Assembly (NCBI RefSeq): GCF_002007605.1 | Contig: NZ_CP019799.1 | Coordinates: forward strand, 2,644,001-2,708,000 | DNA: 64,000 bases | From: Cellvibrio sp. PSBB023 | GTDB taxonomy: Bacteria > Pseudomonadota > Gammaproteobacteria > Pseudomonadales > Cellvibrionaceae | Reading direction: 5' to 3' | Part shown: positions 7,946 to 20,400 of the stretch, piece by piece | How positions within the stretch are numbered: the stretch's first letter is position 1 | Layout of the letters: each line of letters begins with the position of its first letter | The notes under the pieces: generated by a model | Database searches by the model: none | What the model was told of the DNA's origin: nothing | The model's input: the letters and a program-made list of their open reading frames with translations, nothing else | Translations under genes and position numbers: made by a program

Positions 7946-9679
7946 ATGGAAAAAAATATTTACATCATCAAAACACAAGAAGTGTTTGATGCAATTGTGG
8001 TTGGCTCCGGTATTGCCGGTGGCTGGGCCGCTAAAGAACTGACGGAAAAGGGCCTGAAAACCCTGCTGGTTGAACGCGGCCGCCCGGTGGAACACCGCAA
8101 GGATTACATCGGCGAAGGCCTGAAAGCCTGGCAGATGCCCTTTCGCGGCAGCGTCGAAAAAGCACTGGTCGATGAACAGCATTACGTACAGAAAAAATGC
8201 TACGCCTTCAACGATGCCACCAAACACTTTTTTGGCAACGATAAAGACTTCCCCTACAGCACCCCCAAAGACAAACCCTTCGACTGGATTCGCGGCAATC
8301 AATTAGGCGGAAAATCCCTGCTCTGGCATCGCCAGTCCTACCGCTGGAGCGATCACGATTTTAATTCCAACGCGCGCGATGGCGAGGGTGTGGATTGGCC
8401 GATTCGCTACAAGGATATCGAGCAGTGGTACGACAAAGTAGAACTGCACGCGGGCATTAGCGGCTCCAAAGAAAATCTGGAGATCCTACCCGACAGCCAA
8501 TTCCTGCCGCCGTTTGAAATGAACCCGGTGGAAAAAGAAATGAAAGCGCGCATCGAGAAAAAATGGAGTACGCGCAAATTAATTATTGGCCGCACCGCGC
8601 ATTTGTCAGTACCGGCATCGCACCATTTGGCACAGGGCCGCTTGCAATGCCAGGCGCGCAATGAGTGCCAGAAAGGCTGCTCCTTCGGGGCTTACTTTTC
8701 CACCCAAAGCTCGACCCTGCCTTCGGCGCTGGCGACCAATAATCTCTCCATCGCCACCAACAGCATCGTGCACAGCGTGATTTACGACCCCAAAACCAAT
8801 CGCGCCACTGGTGTGCGGGTGATAGATGCCGAGACGCTGGAAACCCGCGAGTATTTCGCCAAGGTAATTTTCCTGTGCGCCTCAACGCTGGGCACCACAC
8901 AAATCATGCTCAACTCGGTCAGCGAGAGCTTCCCTACCGGCATCGCCAACTCCTCCGGCGCGCTTGGCCATTACTTGATGGATCACCTTTATGGCGCCGG
9001 TGCCATGGGGCGTGTGGAAGGTTTTGAAGAGGATTACTACTCCGGTCGCCGCCCGATTGGATTGATCATGCCGCGCTTCCGCGACTACAACGAGAAAAAC
9101 CCTAACTTCAAACGCGGCTACTTTTACATGGCCGGCGCCCAACGCGCCAGCTGGGAACAACTTGGCACAGGCGACGGTTTTGGCGCCGAGTTTAAAGCCA
9201 ATATTCGCCAACCCGGCCCCTGGTATTTCAACCTGAGCGGCTCGGGCGAAATGTTGCCGCGCTATGAAAACCAGGTCTCGCTGCACCCCACACTGAAAGA
9301 TAAATGGGGCATGCCGCAGTTGCACATTGAATGCAGCTTCTCCGACAACGACTGGAAAATGATGGAAGACATCGCCGATACCGCCGCCAATATGCTGGAG
9401 GCCATTGGCTTGAAAGATGTCAAAAAAGATATTCGCGCAAAACGCGATTGGCACCCCGGATTGTCCATTCACGAGATGGGCACCGCACGCATGGGTAAAG
9501 ATCCGAAAACATCAGTGCTTAATGGCTGGAATCAGGCGCACGATGTGCCCAACCTGTTTGTCACCGATGGCGCCTGTATGACGTCATCCGCGTCGCAAAA
9601 CCCGTCGCTGACCTATATGGCACTCACGGCGCGCGCAGCAGATTACGCGGTACAACAACTCAAACTCGGCAAGATTTAA
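7946..9679 (+). CDS. GMC family FAD-dependent sugar dehydrogenase, large subunit
   Basis: A 577-residue flavoprotein with an N-terminal FAD-binding Rossmann motif GSGIAGG (residues 20-26), a GNQLGGKSLLWHRQSYRWS block, a Cys-rich stretch (CQARNECQKGC) and the C-terminal GMC active-site regions HEMGTARMG and SQNPSLTYMAL. It has no signal peptide of its own, so it probably travels with the Tat-signal partner encoded just before. The family oxidises sugars such as gluconate or the C3 hydroxyl of glucosides, passing electrons to cytochrome. No cytochrome subunit gene is next to it. Confidence 0.9.
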   Translation: MEKNIYIIKTQEVFDAIVVGSGIAGGWAAKELTEKGLKTLLVERGRPVEHRKDYIGEGLKAWQMPFRGSVEKALVDEQHYVQKKCYAFNDATKHFFGNDKDFPYSTPKDKPFDWIRGNQLGGKSLLWHRQSYRWSDHDFNSNARDGEGVDWPIRYKDIEQWYDKVELHAGISGSKENLEILPDSQFLPPFEMNPVEKEMKARIEKKWSTRKLIIGRTAHLSVPASHHLAQGRLQCQARNECQKGCSFGAYFSTQSSTLPSALATNNLSIATNSIVHSVIYDPKTNRATGVRVIDAETLETREYFAKVIFLCASTLGTTQIMLNSVSESFPTGIANSSGALGHYLMDHLYGAGAMGRVEGFEEDYYSGRRPIGLIMPRFRDYNEKNPNFKRGYFYMAGAQRASWEQLGTGDGFGAEFKANIRQPGPWYFNLSGSGEMLPRYENQVSLHPTLKDKWGMPQLHIECSFSDNDWKMMEDIADTAANMLEAIGLKDVKKDIRAKRDWHPGLSIHEMGTARMGKDPKTSVLNGWNQAHDVPNLFVTDGACMTSSASQNPSLTYMALTARAADYAVQQLKLGKI

Positions 9680-9700
9680 ACTCAACAAAAGGTAACTACT

Positions 9701-10564
9701 ATGACTTTATCCAAAACAATAAAAGCACTCACTATGGCCGCCATCACCAGCGTTAGCCTTTCTGCCATGGCCGCTAATGTGGCGCCAACCGAACCGCAAT
9801 TGAGCGTGCAGCTCTGGTCAGTAAAAGACGATGTGGCGAAAGACTTTGAAGGCACCCTGAAAAAACTGAAAGCCATGGGATTTGACGGTGTGGAGTTTGC
9901 GGGCAATTTTGGCGCTTATGCCAATGATCCCAAAGGCCTGAAAGCCTTTTTGGATAAAACCGGCCTGAAGGCCTCTGCGGCGCACGTACCCTTTGAGAAA
10001 TTGAATGCAGAAAACTTTGATAAAACCGTCGCGTTTTATAAAGCCATCGACTGTAAATACCTGATTATCCCTATGGATATGCGCGCCTTCACCACCGATG
10101 GCGCCAAAGAAGTAGCAGCGGAACTCGCGGCGATTCAAACCAAACTCACCCCACACGGCATGCACACCGGCTATCACAACCACGAAGGTGAAATGCTTGG
10201 CGAAATGGGCAAAACCCCCTGGGATGTGATTGGCACCAACACCTCGCAAGAAGTGGTATTGCAGCAAGATGTGGGCTGGACAGAAGTCGCAGGTAAAGAC
10301 CCTATTGCCTTCATCAAAGCCTACCCGGGCCGTACCATTACCACTCACTACAAGGCATCAGCACCCAAGCCCGGCAATACCGAGCACCCGATCATCGGTC
10401 AGGACACCACTGACTGGAAAGCACTGATCAATGCCAACAAAACCTACGGTGGCACCCTGTGGCTGGTGGTTGAGCAGGAGTCTTACCCCGAAGGTATGAC
10501 CCCGATGCAAAGTGTTGAGGCCTCACTCAAAGGTTTGCAAAAAGTCATCAGCGATATGAAATAA
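9701..10564 (+). CDS. Secreted TIM-barrel sugar isomerase/epimerase-like protein
   Basis: A 287-residue AP-endonuclease-2-type TIM barrel (xylose-isomerase-like) with a signal peptide (about 1-24, ending SAMAAN). Barrel features: LSVQLWSVKDDVAKDFEGTL, GFDGVEFAG, GYHNHEGE, QQDVGWTEVAG, WLVVEQE, holding the Glu/His/Asp residues that bind the metal in this family. Being exported it is not a cytosolic sugar-phosphate isomerase; with the GMC pair before it (21 bp away) it more likely acts on oxidised (keto) sugars or glycosides. A strong terminator follows. Confidence 0.87.
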   Translation: MTLSKTIKALTMAAITSVSLSAMAANVAPTEPQLSVQLWSVKDDVAKDFEGTLKKLKAMGFDGVEFAGNFGAYANDPKGLKAFLDKTGLKASAAHVPFEKLNAENFDKTVAFYKAIDCKYLIIPMDMRAFTTDGAKEVAAELAAIQTKLTPHGMHTGYHNHEGEMLGEMGKTPWDVIGTNTSQEVVLQQDVGWTEVAGKDPIAFIKAYPGRTITTHYKASAPKPGNTEHPIIGQDTTDWKALINANKTYGGTLWLVVEQESYPEGMTPMQSVEASLKGLQKVISDMK

Positions 10565-10597
10565 GCGATTTCGCTGTGGTTTAAGTGGTTTAAAACG

Positions 10598-10627
10598 AAA
10601 AAGGCCGATCATCTGATCGGCCTTTTT
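10598..10627. terminator. Bidirectional rho-independent terminator
   Basis: AAAAAGGCCGATC, loop ATCT, GATCGGCCTTTTT. It has T-runs in both directions and lies between the convergent TIM-barrel gene and the TerC-family gene. Confidence 0.92.
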
Positions 10628-10662
10628 CGTTGTTCAACTTATTTTAGGATGGGGCAGTGGTA

Positions 10663-11427
10663 TTACTCGCGCGAATCGGTTTGATCGCCCGGATAATCCT
10701 TACGCAGCTCCACCGGTTTGTCCGTCGTTTTGCGCATTTTGATATTGATCATCTCCACGCCCAGCGAGAAAGCCATGGCGAAGTAGATATAGCCTTTAGG
10801 TACATGCACATCAAAACCTTCCACCAACAGGGTAAAGCCGACGATCACCAAAAATGACAGGGCGAGGATTTTGATGGTGGGGTGAGCATCCACAAAGTCA
10901 CCAATGGACTTGGCAGCAAACAACATCACACCCACGGCAATAATGATCGCCGTTGCCATAATCGGCACCTGACTGACCAAACCGACCGCTGTGATCACCG
11001 AGTCGAGCGAGAAAACGATATCGAGGATCGCAATCTGCACCAGCACTATGAGCAAGCCGTGGGCGGCTACATTGCGCGCCTCTTCCACCGCACCTTCCAG
11101 GCTGCTGTGAATTTCGTGGGTCGCTTTGGCGATAAGGAATAAACCACCGCCGATCAAAATAATATCGCGTCCGGAAATTTCCTCGCCCAGCACGCTGAAC
11201 AGCGGATCAACCAGCCCCATCACCCAGGCCAGGGAAAATAGCAGCCCCAAGCGCGTAATCATCGCCAGGCCCAGGCCGACCGTGCGTGCAAACTTGCGCT
11301 GATGCTCCGGTAAGCGCCCCACCAGAATGGAGATGAAAATAATATTGTCGATCCCCAGTACAATTTCCAATGCCGTTAATGTTGCCAATGCAACCCAGGC
11401 CTCCGGACTTGCCAACCATTCAAACAT
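10663..11427 (-). CDS. TerC family integral membrane protein
   Basis: A 254-residue membrane protein with about seven hydrophobic segments. The two family motifs with acidic residues in the membrane are clear: ALEIVLGIDNIIFISIL near the start and AILDIVFSLDSVITAVGL in the middle. TerC proteins are linked to tellurite resistance and metal (manganese, calcium) homeostasis or export. The single-gene unit has terminators on both sides. No ter stress-operon partners are present, so a housekeeping metal role is more likely than tellurite resistance. Confidence 0.92.
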   Translation of the reverse strand: MFEWLASPEAWVALATLTALEIVLGIDNIIFISILVGRLPEHQRKFARTVGLGLAMITRLGLLFSLAWVMGLVDPLFSVLGEEISGRDIILIGGGLFLIAKATHEIHSSLEGAVEEARNVAAHGLLIVLVQIAILDIVFSLDSVITAVGLVSQVPIMATAIIIAVGVMLFAAKSIGDFVDAHPTIKILALSFLVIVGFTLLVEGFDVHVPKGYIYFAMAFSLGVEMINIKMRKTTDKPVELRKDYPGDQTDSRE

Positions 11428-11510
11428 GATTCCACTCTCTGTTATTCAACCCGGGTTAGTCACCGGTCATTACCCACGCGCTGTGGGGGCGCCATTCTAC
11501 CTACTTACAA

Positions 11511-11541
11511 AAAAAAACCGCATTCACAGAATGCGGTTTTT
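11511..11541 (-). terminator. Rho-independent terminator of the HD-GYP gene
   Basis: CCGCATTC (11518-11525), ACA loop, GAATGCGG (11529-11536), with A- and T-runs at the sides. On the minus strand it lies directly after the stop of the 11565-12932 gene. Confidence 0.9.
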
Positions 11542-11564
11542 ACCGGAACTTAACGAAAAAACGC

Positions 11565-12932
11565 TTAATTGCGGGTCGTCAGGCGGCTGAGCAAAGCCAT
11601 CAGGCCCTTTTTCTCGTGTTTCATCAAATAGTGATCGCGAATACCGGCGATATCCACATCGTAGCTACCGGGCTCCAGGTCGCGGGCGATTTCAATTTTT
11701 TCGATCTCATGGCGGCTTTTTTTACCGGTATCGATCAGTTCCTGCTTGCGCTTGTCGTCCTCGGCCAAGTCCAGCAACAGGTACTCACTGAGCGGCTGCT
11801 TGAGGGTATCCAGCACCACAATCACCTTGGGTTTCAGGCGTCGCTCAAAGTTTTGCTCAACCACCACTGCCACTTCACCGGTGCTCAACTCCACCAGCGT
11901 ACCGGTGGGGTACAGGCCGATGGCGCGAATAAATTCAACCACCAGCTCTTCCTGAAACTGGATATTGCGCAGCTCATATAACTTGGCAACGGCTTTGGAG
12001 GGCGCGATAGGATCGCGCGAACCGCGAGGATTGGTCACATGGTCGTAATAGGTCACTATGCCGGCAATTTTGCCCAGCAGCGGAATCTTGTCGCCGGATA
12101 AGCCATGGGGAAAGCCAGTGCCATTCAACCGCTCGCAGTGGGTTTTGACCACCGCGATAACCCGCGGCTCCACGCCCTGGGTTTTGCGCAGGATTTCGCA
12201 GCCCAGCTCCACAAAACTTTCGTAGAGCGCCTCTTCTTCCGCACTGCGATCGAGGTTGGTGATCAAGGCGGCATCCAGCATCACCTTGCCGACATCTTTC
12301 AGCAAGACACCCATCGCCAGCACATCCAAATCGCGTTTGGGTAAGCCGATATGACGGCCAAATAAAATCGCCCACACCGATGAACGCACCGCGTGGCTGT
12401 AGGTGTATTCGTCTTTTTCCTGCACCCGCGACAGCCAGGTAAAGGCGTCGGGGTTGCGCACCACGCTGTCCACCATTTCACTGGCAACACGCTTGGTTTC
12501 ACCGAGGGATAAATCGTCAAACTGGTTCTTTTCCAGTTGCTCCATCACCTCCACAACCGCGCCGTAAACCTTCTGGTGTAACTGGCGCGCCTGTTTTACC
12601 TCGCGCTGCAAAGGCGTGACATCGCGGTACAAGCCGCGCTGGATTTTGAGGGGAGCCAGGGTTTCGGTAAAACTGTTCACACGCTCGCGCGTGGTGGTTT
12701 TTTTGGTGGGAGCGGCGATGGTTTTTAAATTGGCGGAAATAGGCCCGCGCCCTTTTTCCACGTCGATATAAACGTAATGGCACAGCGCCTTGAGCTGGTT
12801 GATCTCGCCCAAATCGCGCAGGTAAAACCCCTGCAGTGGAAAGGGTGTCTGGGACCAGGGGCGGTCCAAACCAGACACATACATGCCGATGGTTAATTCG
12901 TTGACATCAACTTTAACCTGCTTTATTGCCAC
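11565..12932 (-). CDS. DUF3391 + degenerate HD-GYP domain protein
   Basis: A 455-residue cytosolic protein. The N-terminal DUF3391 domain (VDVNELTIGMYVSGLDRPW) is typical of c-di-GMP phosphodiesterases. The HD-GYP domain follows at about 180-330 but its metal ligands are altered: LLKDVGK stands where HD-GYP proteins have LLHDxGK, and THCERLNGTGFP where they have HHExxDGxGYP. By family knowledge this should abolish or strongly change c-di-GMP hydrolysis, leaving a possible binding or scaffold role. It is preceded by GCGAGG and ended by a strong terminator. Confidence 0.88.
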   Translation of the reverse strand: MAIKQVKVDVNELTIGMYVSGLDRPWSQTPFPLQGFYLRDLGEINQLKALCHYVYIDVEKGRGPISANLKTIAAPTKKTTTRERVNSFTETLAPLKIQRGLYRDVTPLQREVKQARQLHQKVYGAVVEVMEQLEKNQFDDLSLGETKRVASEMVDSVVRNPDAFTWLSRVQEKDEYTYSHAVRSSVWAILFGRHIGLPKRDLDVLAMGVLLKDVGKVMLDAALITNLDRSAEEEALYESFVELGCEILRKTQGVEPRVIAVVKTHCERLNGTGFPHGLSGDKIPLLGKIAGIVTYYDHVTNPRGSRDPIAPSKAVAKLYELRNIQFQEELVVEFIRAIGLYPTGTLVELSTGEVAVVVEQNFERRLKPKVIVVLDTLKQPLSEYLLLDLAEDDKRKQELIDTGKKSRHEIEKIEIARDLEPGSYDVDIAGIRDHYLMKHEKKGLMALLSRLTTRN

Positions 12933-13137
12933 GCCTCGCTCTCCATATCACCCAATGGTGTTATCAGCCTTATTAGATCGGGGCGGCGACAGTGACAGCG
13001 CTCGCCCGCGTCGGGGGAGAAAATCTTCCTAAAAACACAGATGCTGCGGCGAGTGTAATGAAGATAATGACGCCGCACCAGCACCCGCAGCGCAATGGCT
13101 ACTAAAAGGTGCCGGCACGCGACGAATGACCGATAAA

Positions 13138-14202
13138 TTATGCGTGGTAGCTGGCAGACAAATCGTGAACGGCGTTGATAAAGGCGCCGGCGTGGGCTGG
13201 GTCCACTTCGGGAGTAATGCCGTGCCCCAGGTTGAAAACATGGCCGGAACCCGCCCCAAAAGAGGCAAGGATACTGCCCACTTCCGCGCGAATACGCTCC
13301 GGTGAGGCATAGAGGATACTTGGGTCCATATTGCCTTGCAGCGCCACTTTATTGCCTACGCGCGCGCGCGCTGCGCCTATGTCGGTGGTCCAATCCAGTC
13401 CCAGCGCAGTAGCACCCGTCGCCGCCATAGCTTCCAACCATTGGCCGCCACCTTTGGTGAATAAAATCACCGGCACCTGGCGACCTTCATGTTCACGAAT
13501 CAAACCACTGACGATCTTCTGCATATAGTTCAGCGAAAACTCCTGATAGGCCGCATGGGATAAGGCACCACCCCAGGTATCAAAAATTTGCACAGCTTGC
13601 GCACCCGCCTGAATCTGGGCGTTCAGGTAAACAATCACCGACTCAGCCAATACATCCAACAGTTGGTGCATTACCTGGGGCTGGTTGTAGAGCATTTCCT
13701 TGGCGCGACGGAAATCGCGGCTGGAGCCACCTTCGATCATGTAAGTCGCCAAGGTCCAGGGACTGCCGGAGAAACCAATCAGCGGCACACGACCATTCAG
13801 CTCGCGGCGAATAGTTTTCACCGCGTTGACTACATAGGGCAGATCCTGTTCAGGGTTAATCACCTTGAGCGCATTCACATCGGCTTCGGTGCGGATGACT
13901 TTCTTGAATTTAGGGCCTTCACCGGTTTCAAAATACAGACCTAGTCCCATGGCGTCGGGGATGGTGAGAATATCGGAGAAGAGAATCGCCGCATCCAGCG
14001 GATAGCGCTCCAGCGGTTGTAAAGTGACTTCACAGGCGAGTTCAGGGTTAGTGCACAGCGCCATAAAATCCCCCGCCAAGCTGCGGGTCGCGCGGTACTC
14101 GGGCAGATAACGACCCGCCTGACGCATCATCCATACCGGGGTGACATCTACCGGTTGCTTTAACAGGGCACGCAGAAAACGGTCGTTCTTAAGTTCAGTC
14201 AT
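13138..14202 (-). CDS. hemE: Uroporphyrinogen decarboxylase
   Basis: Converts uroporphyrinogen III to coproporphyrinogen III by removing four carboxyl groups, in haem synthesis in the cytosol. The 354-residue length fits the family, and the signature [16 protein letters not shown] is at residues 21-36. Other conserved blocks: [40 protein letters not shown] and [18 protein letters not shown] precedes the ATG. It appears to be a single transcription unit between the HD-GYP gene and the Na/Pi transporter. Confidence 0.97.
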   Translation of the reverse strand: MTELKNDRFLRALLKQPVDVTPVWMMRQAGRYLPEYRATRSLAGDFMALCTNPELACEVTLQPLERYPLDAAILFSDILTIPDAMGLGLYFETGEGPKFKKVIRTEADVNALKVINPEQDLPYVVNAVKTIRRELNGRVPLIGFSGSPWTLATYMIEGGSSRDFRRAKEMLYNQPQVMHQLLDVLAESVIVYLNAQIQAGAQAVQIFDTWGGALSHAAYQEFSLNYMQKIVSGLIREHEGRQVPVILFTKGGGQWLEAMAATGATALGLDWTTDIGAARARVGNKVALQGNMDPSILYASPERIRAEVGSILASFGAGSGHVFNLGHGITPEVDPAHAGAFINAVHDLSASYHA

Positions 14203-14291
14203 GAATAGCTCTCTTGTAATGGCCCGCGCAATGAGTCGCGCTGCCGGACTAAGGCTGATGTGGGCCGCAGTATATCAAGTGTCGCTGTGGA

Positions 14292-15875
14292 TTAGGCGAC
14301 AGCGTCATGTTTGCTGGCAACCTGGTAATTGAGCCGCTGCAAATTGTGATCGATGCGCAGCACGTGGATGCTCACCCGATGAATCCAGCGCGAGGCTTCC
14401 ATCAGGCTTACTCCTTTGTCCAATTCAATCTGACCGGTAGCGATTTGCGCCATGGTCAGCTCGCGCAACTGCTGCTCCTGCACCGCCAATTGATCCACCA
14501 ACAAGCCAGCCTGTACGTCATCAAGCGGCTCCTTGTGCACCACGCCATTAACCAACTGCGTGAGGATAGTGCGCGCAATTTGCAGGCTGCGCTCATCGCG
14601 CAATACCAGTGCGACATGGGGATTTTGGCAGCGCTCATACAGGCGCTGCAAATGGTCGAGCAGATGGATGCAGGCCAGCAGATCCTCCCATGCGCGCCCT
14701 TCGCCGCCGGCGAGGTGGAGCTTATCCAGATAGGCACGGGATTCCCCCAAAGCCCGCGCCGTTTCCACCAGCGACACCGGGCGCGGGGTCTCGCCCAGCA
14801 TATGCATCAATTGTGCAGCCAATTGATGCACCTGAGCGGTGAGCAGTTTGCGCACCTCGCCCAACGCCAGCTCAGGATATTTGAGCAAACTGGCATCCAA
14901 CAGATCGCGCTCATCGCTGGCGCGCTCGGGAATCAGGCGCTCAATCAAACGGGAGTAATAGCCAATAAAGGGCAGGATCAGCAGCACACCAATCAAGTTA
15001 AACAGGCTGTGAAAGCTCACCAGTGCAAATTCGCCAAAGGGTTCGTTGGGCAACCAGTAGTGCCACAGTGCCATGTAAGGAGTGATCAGGAATACCGCGC
15101 AACCGCTGACGATGGTATTGAAAACCACATGGGAAAACCCGGTGCGACGCACATGCACATTGCCGCCGATGGTGGCGATGGCCGAGGTAAAGGTAGTGCC
15201 CACGTTCATGCCCACCACCAGCGATGCCGCTTGCTCAAAATTGATCAAGCCGGAATGCATGGCGGTCAGGGCAGAAATCACCCCGGTGGTTGATGACTGG
15301 GTAACCAGGGTGAAGGCTATGCCCACCACAACCAATACCAAGCGACCAGACAAATGATCCGCAGGCATGAAGCCAAGATTGATATGAGCTTGCAAACCGC
15401 TCATGCCCTGCTGCAGGCCATCGATCCCGACAAACATCAAACCGAACCCGGCCAGGCTGTAGGCCAACCCCGAGCGGCGTGCACCACCGAACAGGCGCAG
15501 AAGTGCGCCAATTAAAATCAGCACCGAGGCGATAGCGCTAAGTTTGAGTTTGAAACCCACAATCGCCACCAGCCAACCGGTAAAAGTGGTGCCAATACTC
15601 GCCCCCAGCACCACGCCCAAGGCCTGGGAATAGGCCAGTACACCGGCACCGACAAAACCGACGGTGATCATCATGGTCGCGCTGGAGGACTGGGTAAGTA
15701 TGGTCGCCACAATACCGGTGAATACACCAGATACCGGGCTGCGGGTAAAGCGTACCAGCGCGCGCCGCACAGATTCGCCAGCGAGATTTTTCAGGCCTTC
15801 ACTCATCAGGCTCATGCCCAATAAGAACAGACCAATACCACCGGCGACATCAACAATGACAGAAGACAAATTCAT
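14292..15875 (-). CDS. Na/Pi cotransporter family protein with PhoU-like tail
   Basis: A 527-residue inner-membrane protein. The N-terminal half has two inverted Na/Pi repeats with their signatures (ILTQSSSATMMITVGFVGAG and FTLVTQSSTTGVISALTAM) and about nine hydrophobic segments. From about residue 330 it is soluble, helical and PhoU-like. The family (YjbB/NptA) moves phosphate with sodium, often outward in bacteria. GAGGAAAC precedes the ATG. It lies downstream of gltBD on the same strand but after a terminator. Confidence 0.9.
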   Translation of the reverse strand: MNLSSVIVDVAGGIGLFLLGMSLMSEGLKNLAGESVRRALVRFTRSPVSGVFTGIVATILTQSSSATMMITVGFVGAGVLAYSQALGVVLGASIGTTFTGWLVAIVGFKLKLSAIASVLILIGALLRLFGGARRSGLAYSLAGFGLMFVGIDGLQQGMSGLQAHINLGFMPADHLSGRLVLVVVGIAFTLVTQSSTTGVISALTAMHSGLINFEQAASLVVGMNVGTTFTSAIATIGGNVHVRRTGFSHVVFNTIVSGCAVFLITPYMALWHYWLPNEPFGEFALVSFHSLFNLIGVLLILPFIGYYSRLIERLIPERASDERDLLDASLLKYPELALGEVRKLLTAQVHQLAAQLMHMLGETPRPVSLVETARALGESRAYLDKLHLAGGEGRAWEDLLACIHLLDHLQRLYERCQNPHVALVLRDERSLQIARTILTQLVNGVVHKEPLDDVQAGLLVDQLAVQEQQLRELTMAQIATGQIELDKGVSLMEASRWIHRVSIHVLRIDHNLQRLNYQVASKHDAVA

Positions 15876-15903
15876 CTGTTTCCTCGCTCCCTAAAAGTAC
15901 AAA

Positions 15904-15931
15904 CGCCCCGTCAAGTGAACCTGACGGGGCG
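15904..15931 (-). terminator. Rho-independent terminator after gltD
   Basis: CGCCCCGTCA (15904-15913) and TGACGGGGCG (15922-15931), a 10-bp perfect stem; on the minus strand it is followed by TTTGT. It separates gltBD from the Na/Pi transporter gene. Confidence 0.85.
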
Positions 15932-16046
15932 GTAAGGGTGATGGGCGAAACCTAAAGGATACCCATCAAATGCCTGAAAACCAGAGAGGATATTGCCAAT
16001 GCTCCACCCCACTGGGAATCAGACTTGCATACCTATATTTGCAAAC

Positions 16047-17492
<1,446 letters not shown>

Positions 17493-20400
17493 TTATTCGC
17501 CGCGCTGGCGGAAACTGACCAACAAACTACCCAAAGACGCCGCCTTAGGTTTCACCAACCAGAACTTGCCGATGTAATCGTCGAAGTTGTCCAGCAGGTG
17601 TTGGCCCCATGCACTTTCAGTCTCTTTTACAAATTCTTCAATCACGGTGCGCAAATGGTGGCGATGTGCCTCCAAGGCTTCGGTATTGATGCGGTGGATA
17701 TCCACCAACTCGTGATTATAGCGATCCACAAAGTCGTTGGCTTCATCCAGCACATAAGCAAAACCACCGGTCATACCTGCGCCAAAGTTCACGCCTGTTT
17801 GACCCAGCACTGTCACCACACCACCAGTCATGTATTCGCAGCAGTGATCACCTGCGCCTTCCACTACCACATGGGCACCGGAGTTACGTACACCACAGCG
17901 CTCGCCCGCCGTACCGGCAGCAAACAATTTACCGCCAGTAGCGCCGTATAAGCAGGTATTACCCAAAATGCTGGTTTTGTTCGATTTGAAACCGGAGCTG
18001 CGTGGAGGGCGAATCACCAGCTTGCCGCCCGCCATGCCTTTACCCACATAGTCGTTGGCATCGCCTTCCAGATACATATCCAGGCCGCCGGCGTTCCACA
18101 CACCAAAACTCTGACCGGCAATACCAGTGAGCTTGAGTGTGAGCGGCTTGTCGGCCATGCCTTGGTTGCCGTAGCGCTTGGCGATTTCACCGCTGATACG
18201 CGCACCAATGGAGCGGTCGCAGTTGGTGATATGGAACTCAAACTCGCCGCCGGTTTTGGCTTCAATCGCTGGCAGCAATACTTTAATCATGGCCTCAGCG
18301 GTTTCGCCTTTATCGAAAGGCTCATTTTTGCTAACGGCACAGAGTTGCGGCTTGGTTGCCAAATAGTCATCGGTATAGATGATCGGGCTCAAATCCAACT
18401 GTTGTTGCTTGGTGGTTTCACCTTCCAACACTTTCAGCAGATCCACACGGCCAACCAACTCGCCAAGGGTGCGCACGCCCATACGCGCCATCCACTCACG
18501 GGTTTCTTCAGCCACGAACTTGAAGAAGTTCATCGCCATTTCCACGGTGCCGATGTAATGGTCTTTACGCAGCTTGTCTTGTTGGGTCGCAACGCCGGTC
18601 GCACAGTTGTTCAGGTGGCAAATACGCAGGTATTTACAGCCAAGCGCCACCATGGGACCCGTACCAAAGCCGAAGCTTTCCGCGCCGAGCATGGCCGCTT
18701 TAACAACATCCAGACCGGTTTTCAAACCGCCGTCCGCCTGTACGCGAACTTTGTCGCGCAGATCGTTAGCGCGCAGGGTTTGATGGGTTTCAGACAAGCC
18801 CAATTCCCATGGCGATCCGGCATATTTAATGGAGGTCAAGGGGCTTGCCGCTGTACCGCCGTCATAACCGGAGATGGTGATCAGGTCAGCGTAGGCCTTG
18901 GCCACACCGGCAGCGATAGTCCCCACGCCGGGGCGCGATACCAGCTTCACCGATACCAGCGCATCGGGGTTGACTTGTTTCAAGTCATAAATCAGTTGCG
19001 CCAAATCTTCGATTGAGTAGATGTCATGATGCGGCGGTGGTGAAATCAAGGTCACACCGGGCACCGAGTGACGCAGGCGCGCGATGAGCGCATTCACCTT
19101 ACCGCCGGGCAACTGGCCGCCTTCACCGGGTTTTGCACCCTGAGCGACTTTAATTTGCAGCACTTCGGCGTTCACCAGATACGCAGGCGTTACACCAAAG
19201 CGACCAGAGGCCACTTGTTTGATTTTGGAGGATTTCACCGTGCCATAACGCGCGGGGTCTTCACCACCTTCACCGGAGTTGGAGCGGCCGCCCAAGCGGT
19301 TCATGGCTTCAGCCAAGGCTTCATGCGCTTCAGGCGACAGGGCGCCAAGCGACATACCCGCTGAGTCAAAGCGTTTGATAATGCTTTCTACCGGCTCCAC
19401 TTCCGACAGCGGAATGGGTTTGCACAGGTCTTCGCGAATCGCCAACAAATCGCGCAGCATGGATACCGGACGCTTGTTCACCAGATCGGCATAGTTGCGC
19501 CAGAGCGCATAGTTGCCACTCTGCACGGCTTTTTGCAGGCTTTGCACTACATCAGGATTGTAGGCATGGTATTCAGAACCATGTACATACTTGAGCAGGC
19601 CGCCTTGTACGATTGGCTTGCGCTCAATCCAGGCAGTTTGCGCGAGGATTTTCTGATCGGCTTCCAGGTCTTCAAAACGCGCACCGGCCACACGGGACGG
19701 CGTGCTCTCAAAGCACATGCTGATCACTTCTTCCGATAAGCCAATGGCTTCAAACAACTGGGCGCTGCGGTAAGAGGTAATGGTGGAAATACCCATCTTC
19801 GACAGGATTTTGAGCAAGCCCTTGTCGATACCTTTACGGTAGTTTTTGTAGGCGGTGTCCACATCCACCAACAGCTCGCCGGTTTCGATCAAATCGTTCA
19901 ACACGTGGTAGCTGAGGTAGGGGTATACAGCCGTGGCGCCATAGGCAATCAGGGCAGCAATTTGATGGGGGTCGCGTGCGCTGCCGGTTTCAACAATCAG
20001 GTTGGAATCACAACGCAAGCCAACATTGGTTAAGTGTTGGTTTACCGCACCCACAGCCAGCAGTGCAGGAATCGGCAACTGGCCTTTTTCAAAGCCATAG
20101 TCGCTCAATACCATCAGCACTTTGCCCGACTTAACCGCTGCCGCAACATCGTCGCACAGCTTGGTCAGCGCCGCTTTCAGGTTGGTCTCTTCGGCATTGT
20201 AATACAGCGAGAATTTCACCAGATCGTAACCGGGGCGATTCAAGCTCATCAAACCGCGGAATTTTTCTGGTGATAGCACCGGCGAACTCAGAATGACGCG
20301 ATCCGCATGTTCGGGCAGCTCGTCATAAACCGGCAATTCACGGCCCAGACAAGTCTCCAGCGACATCACAATCGCTTCGCGCAACGGGTCGATGGGCGGG

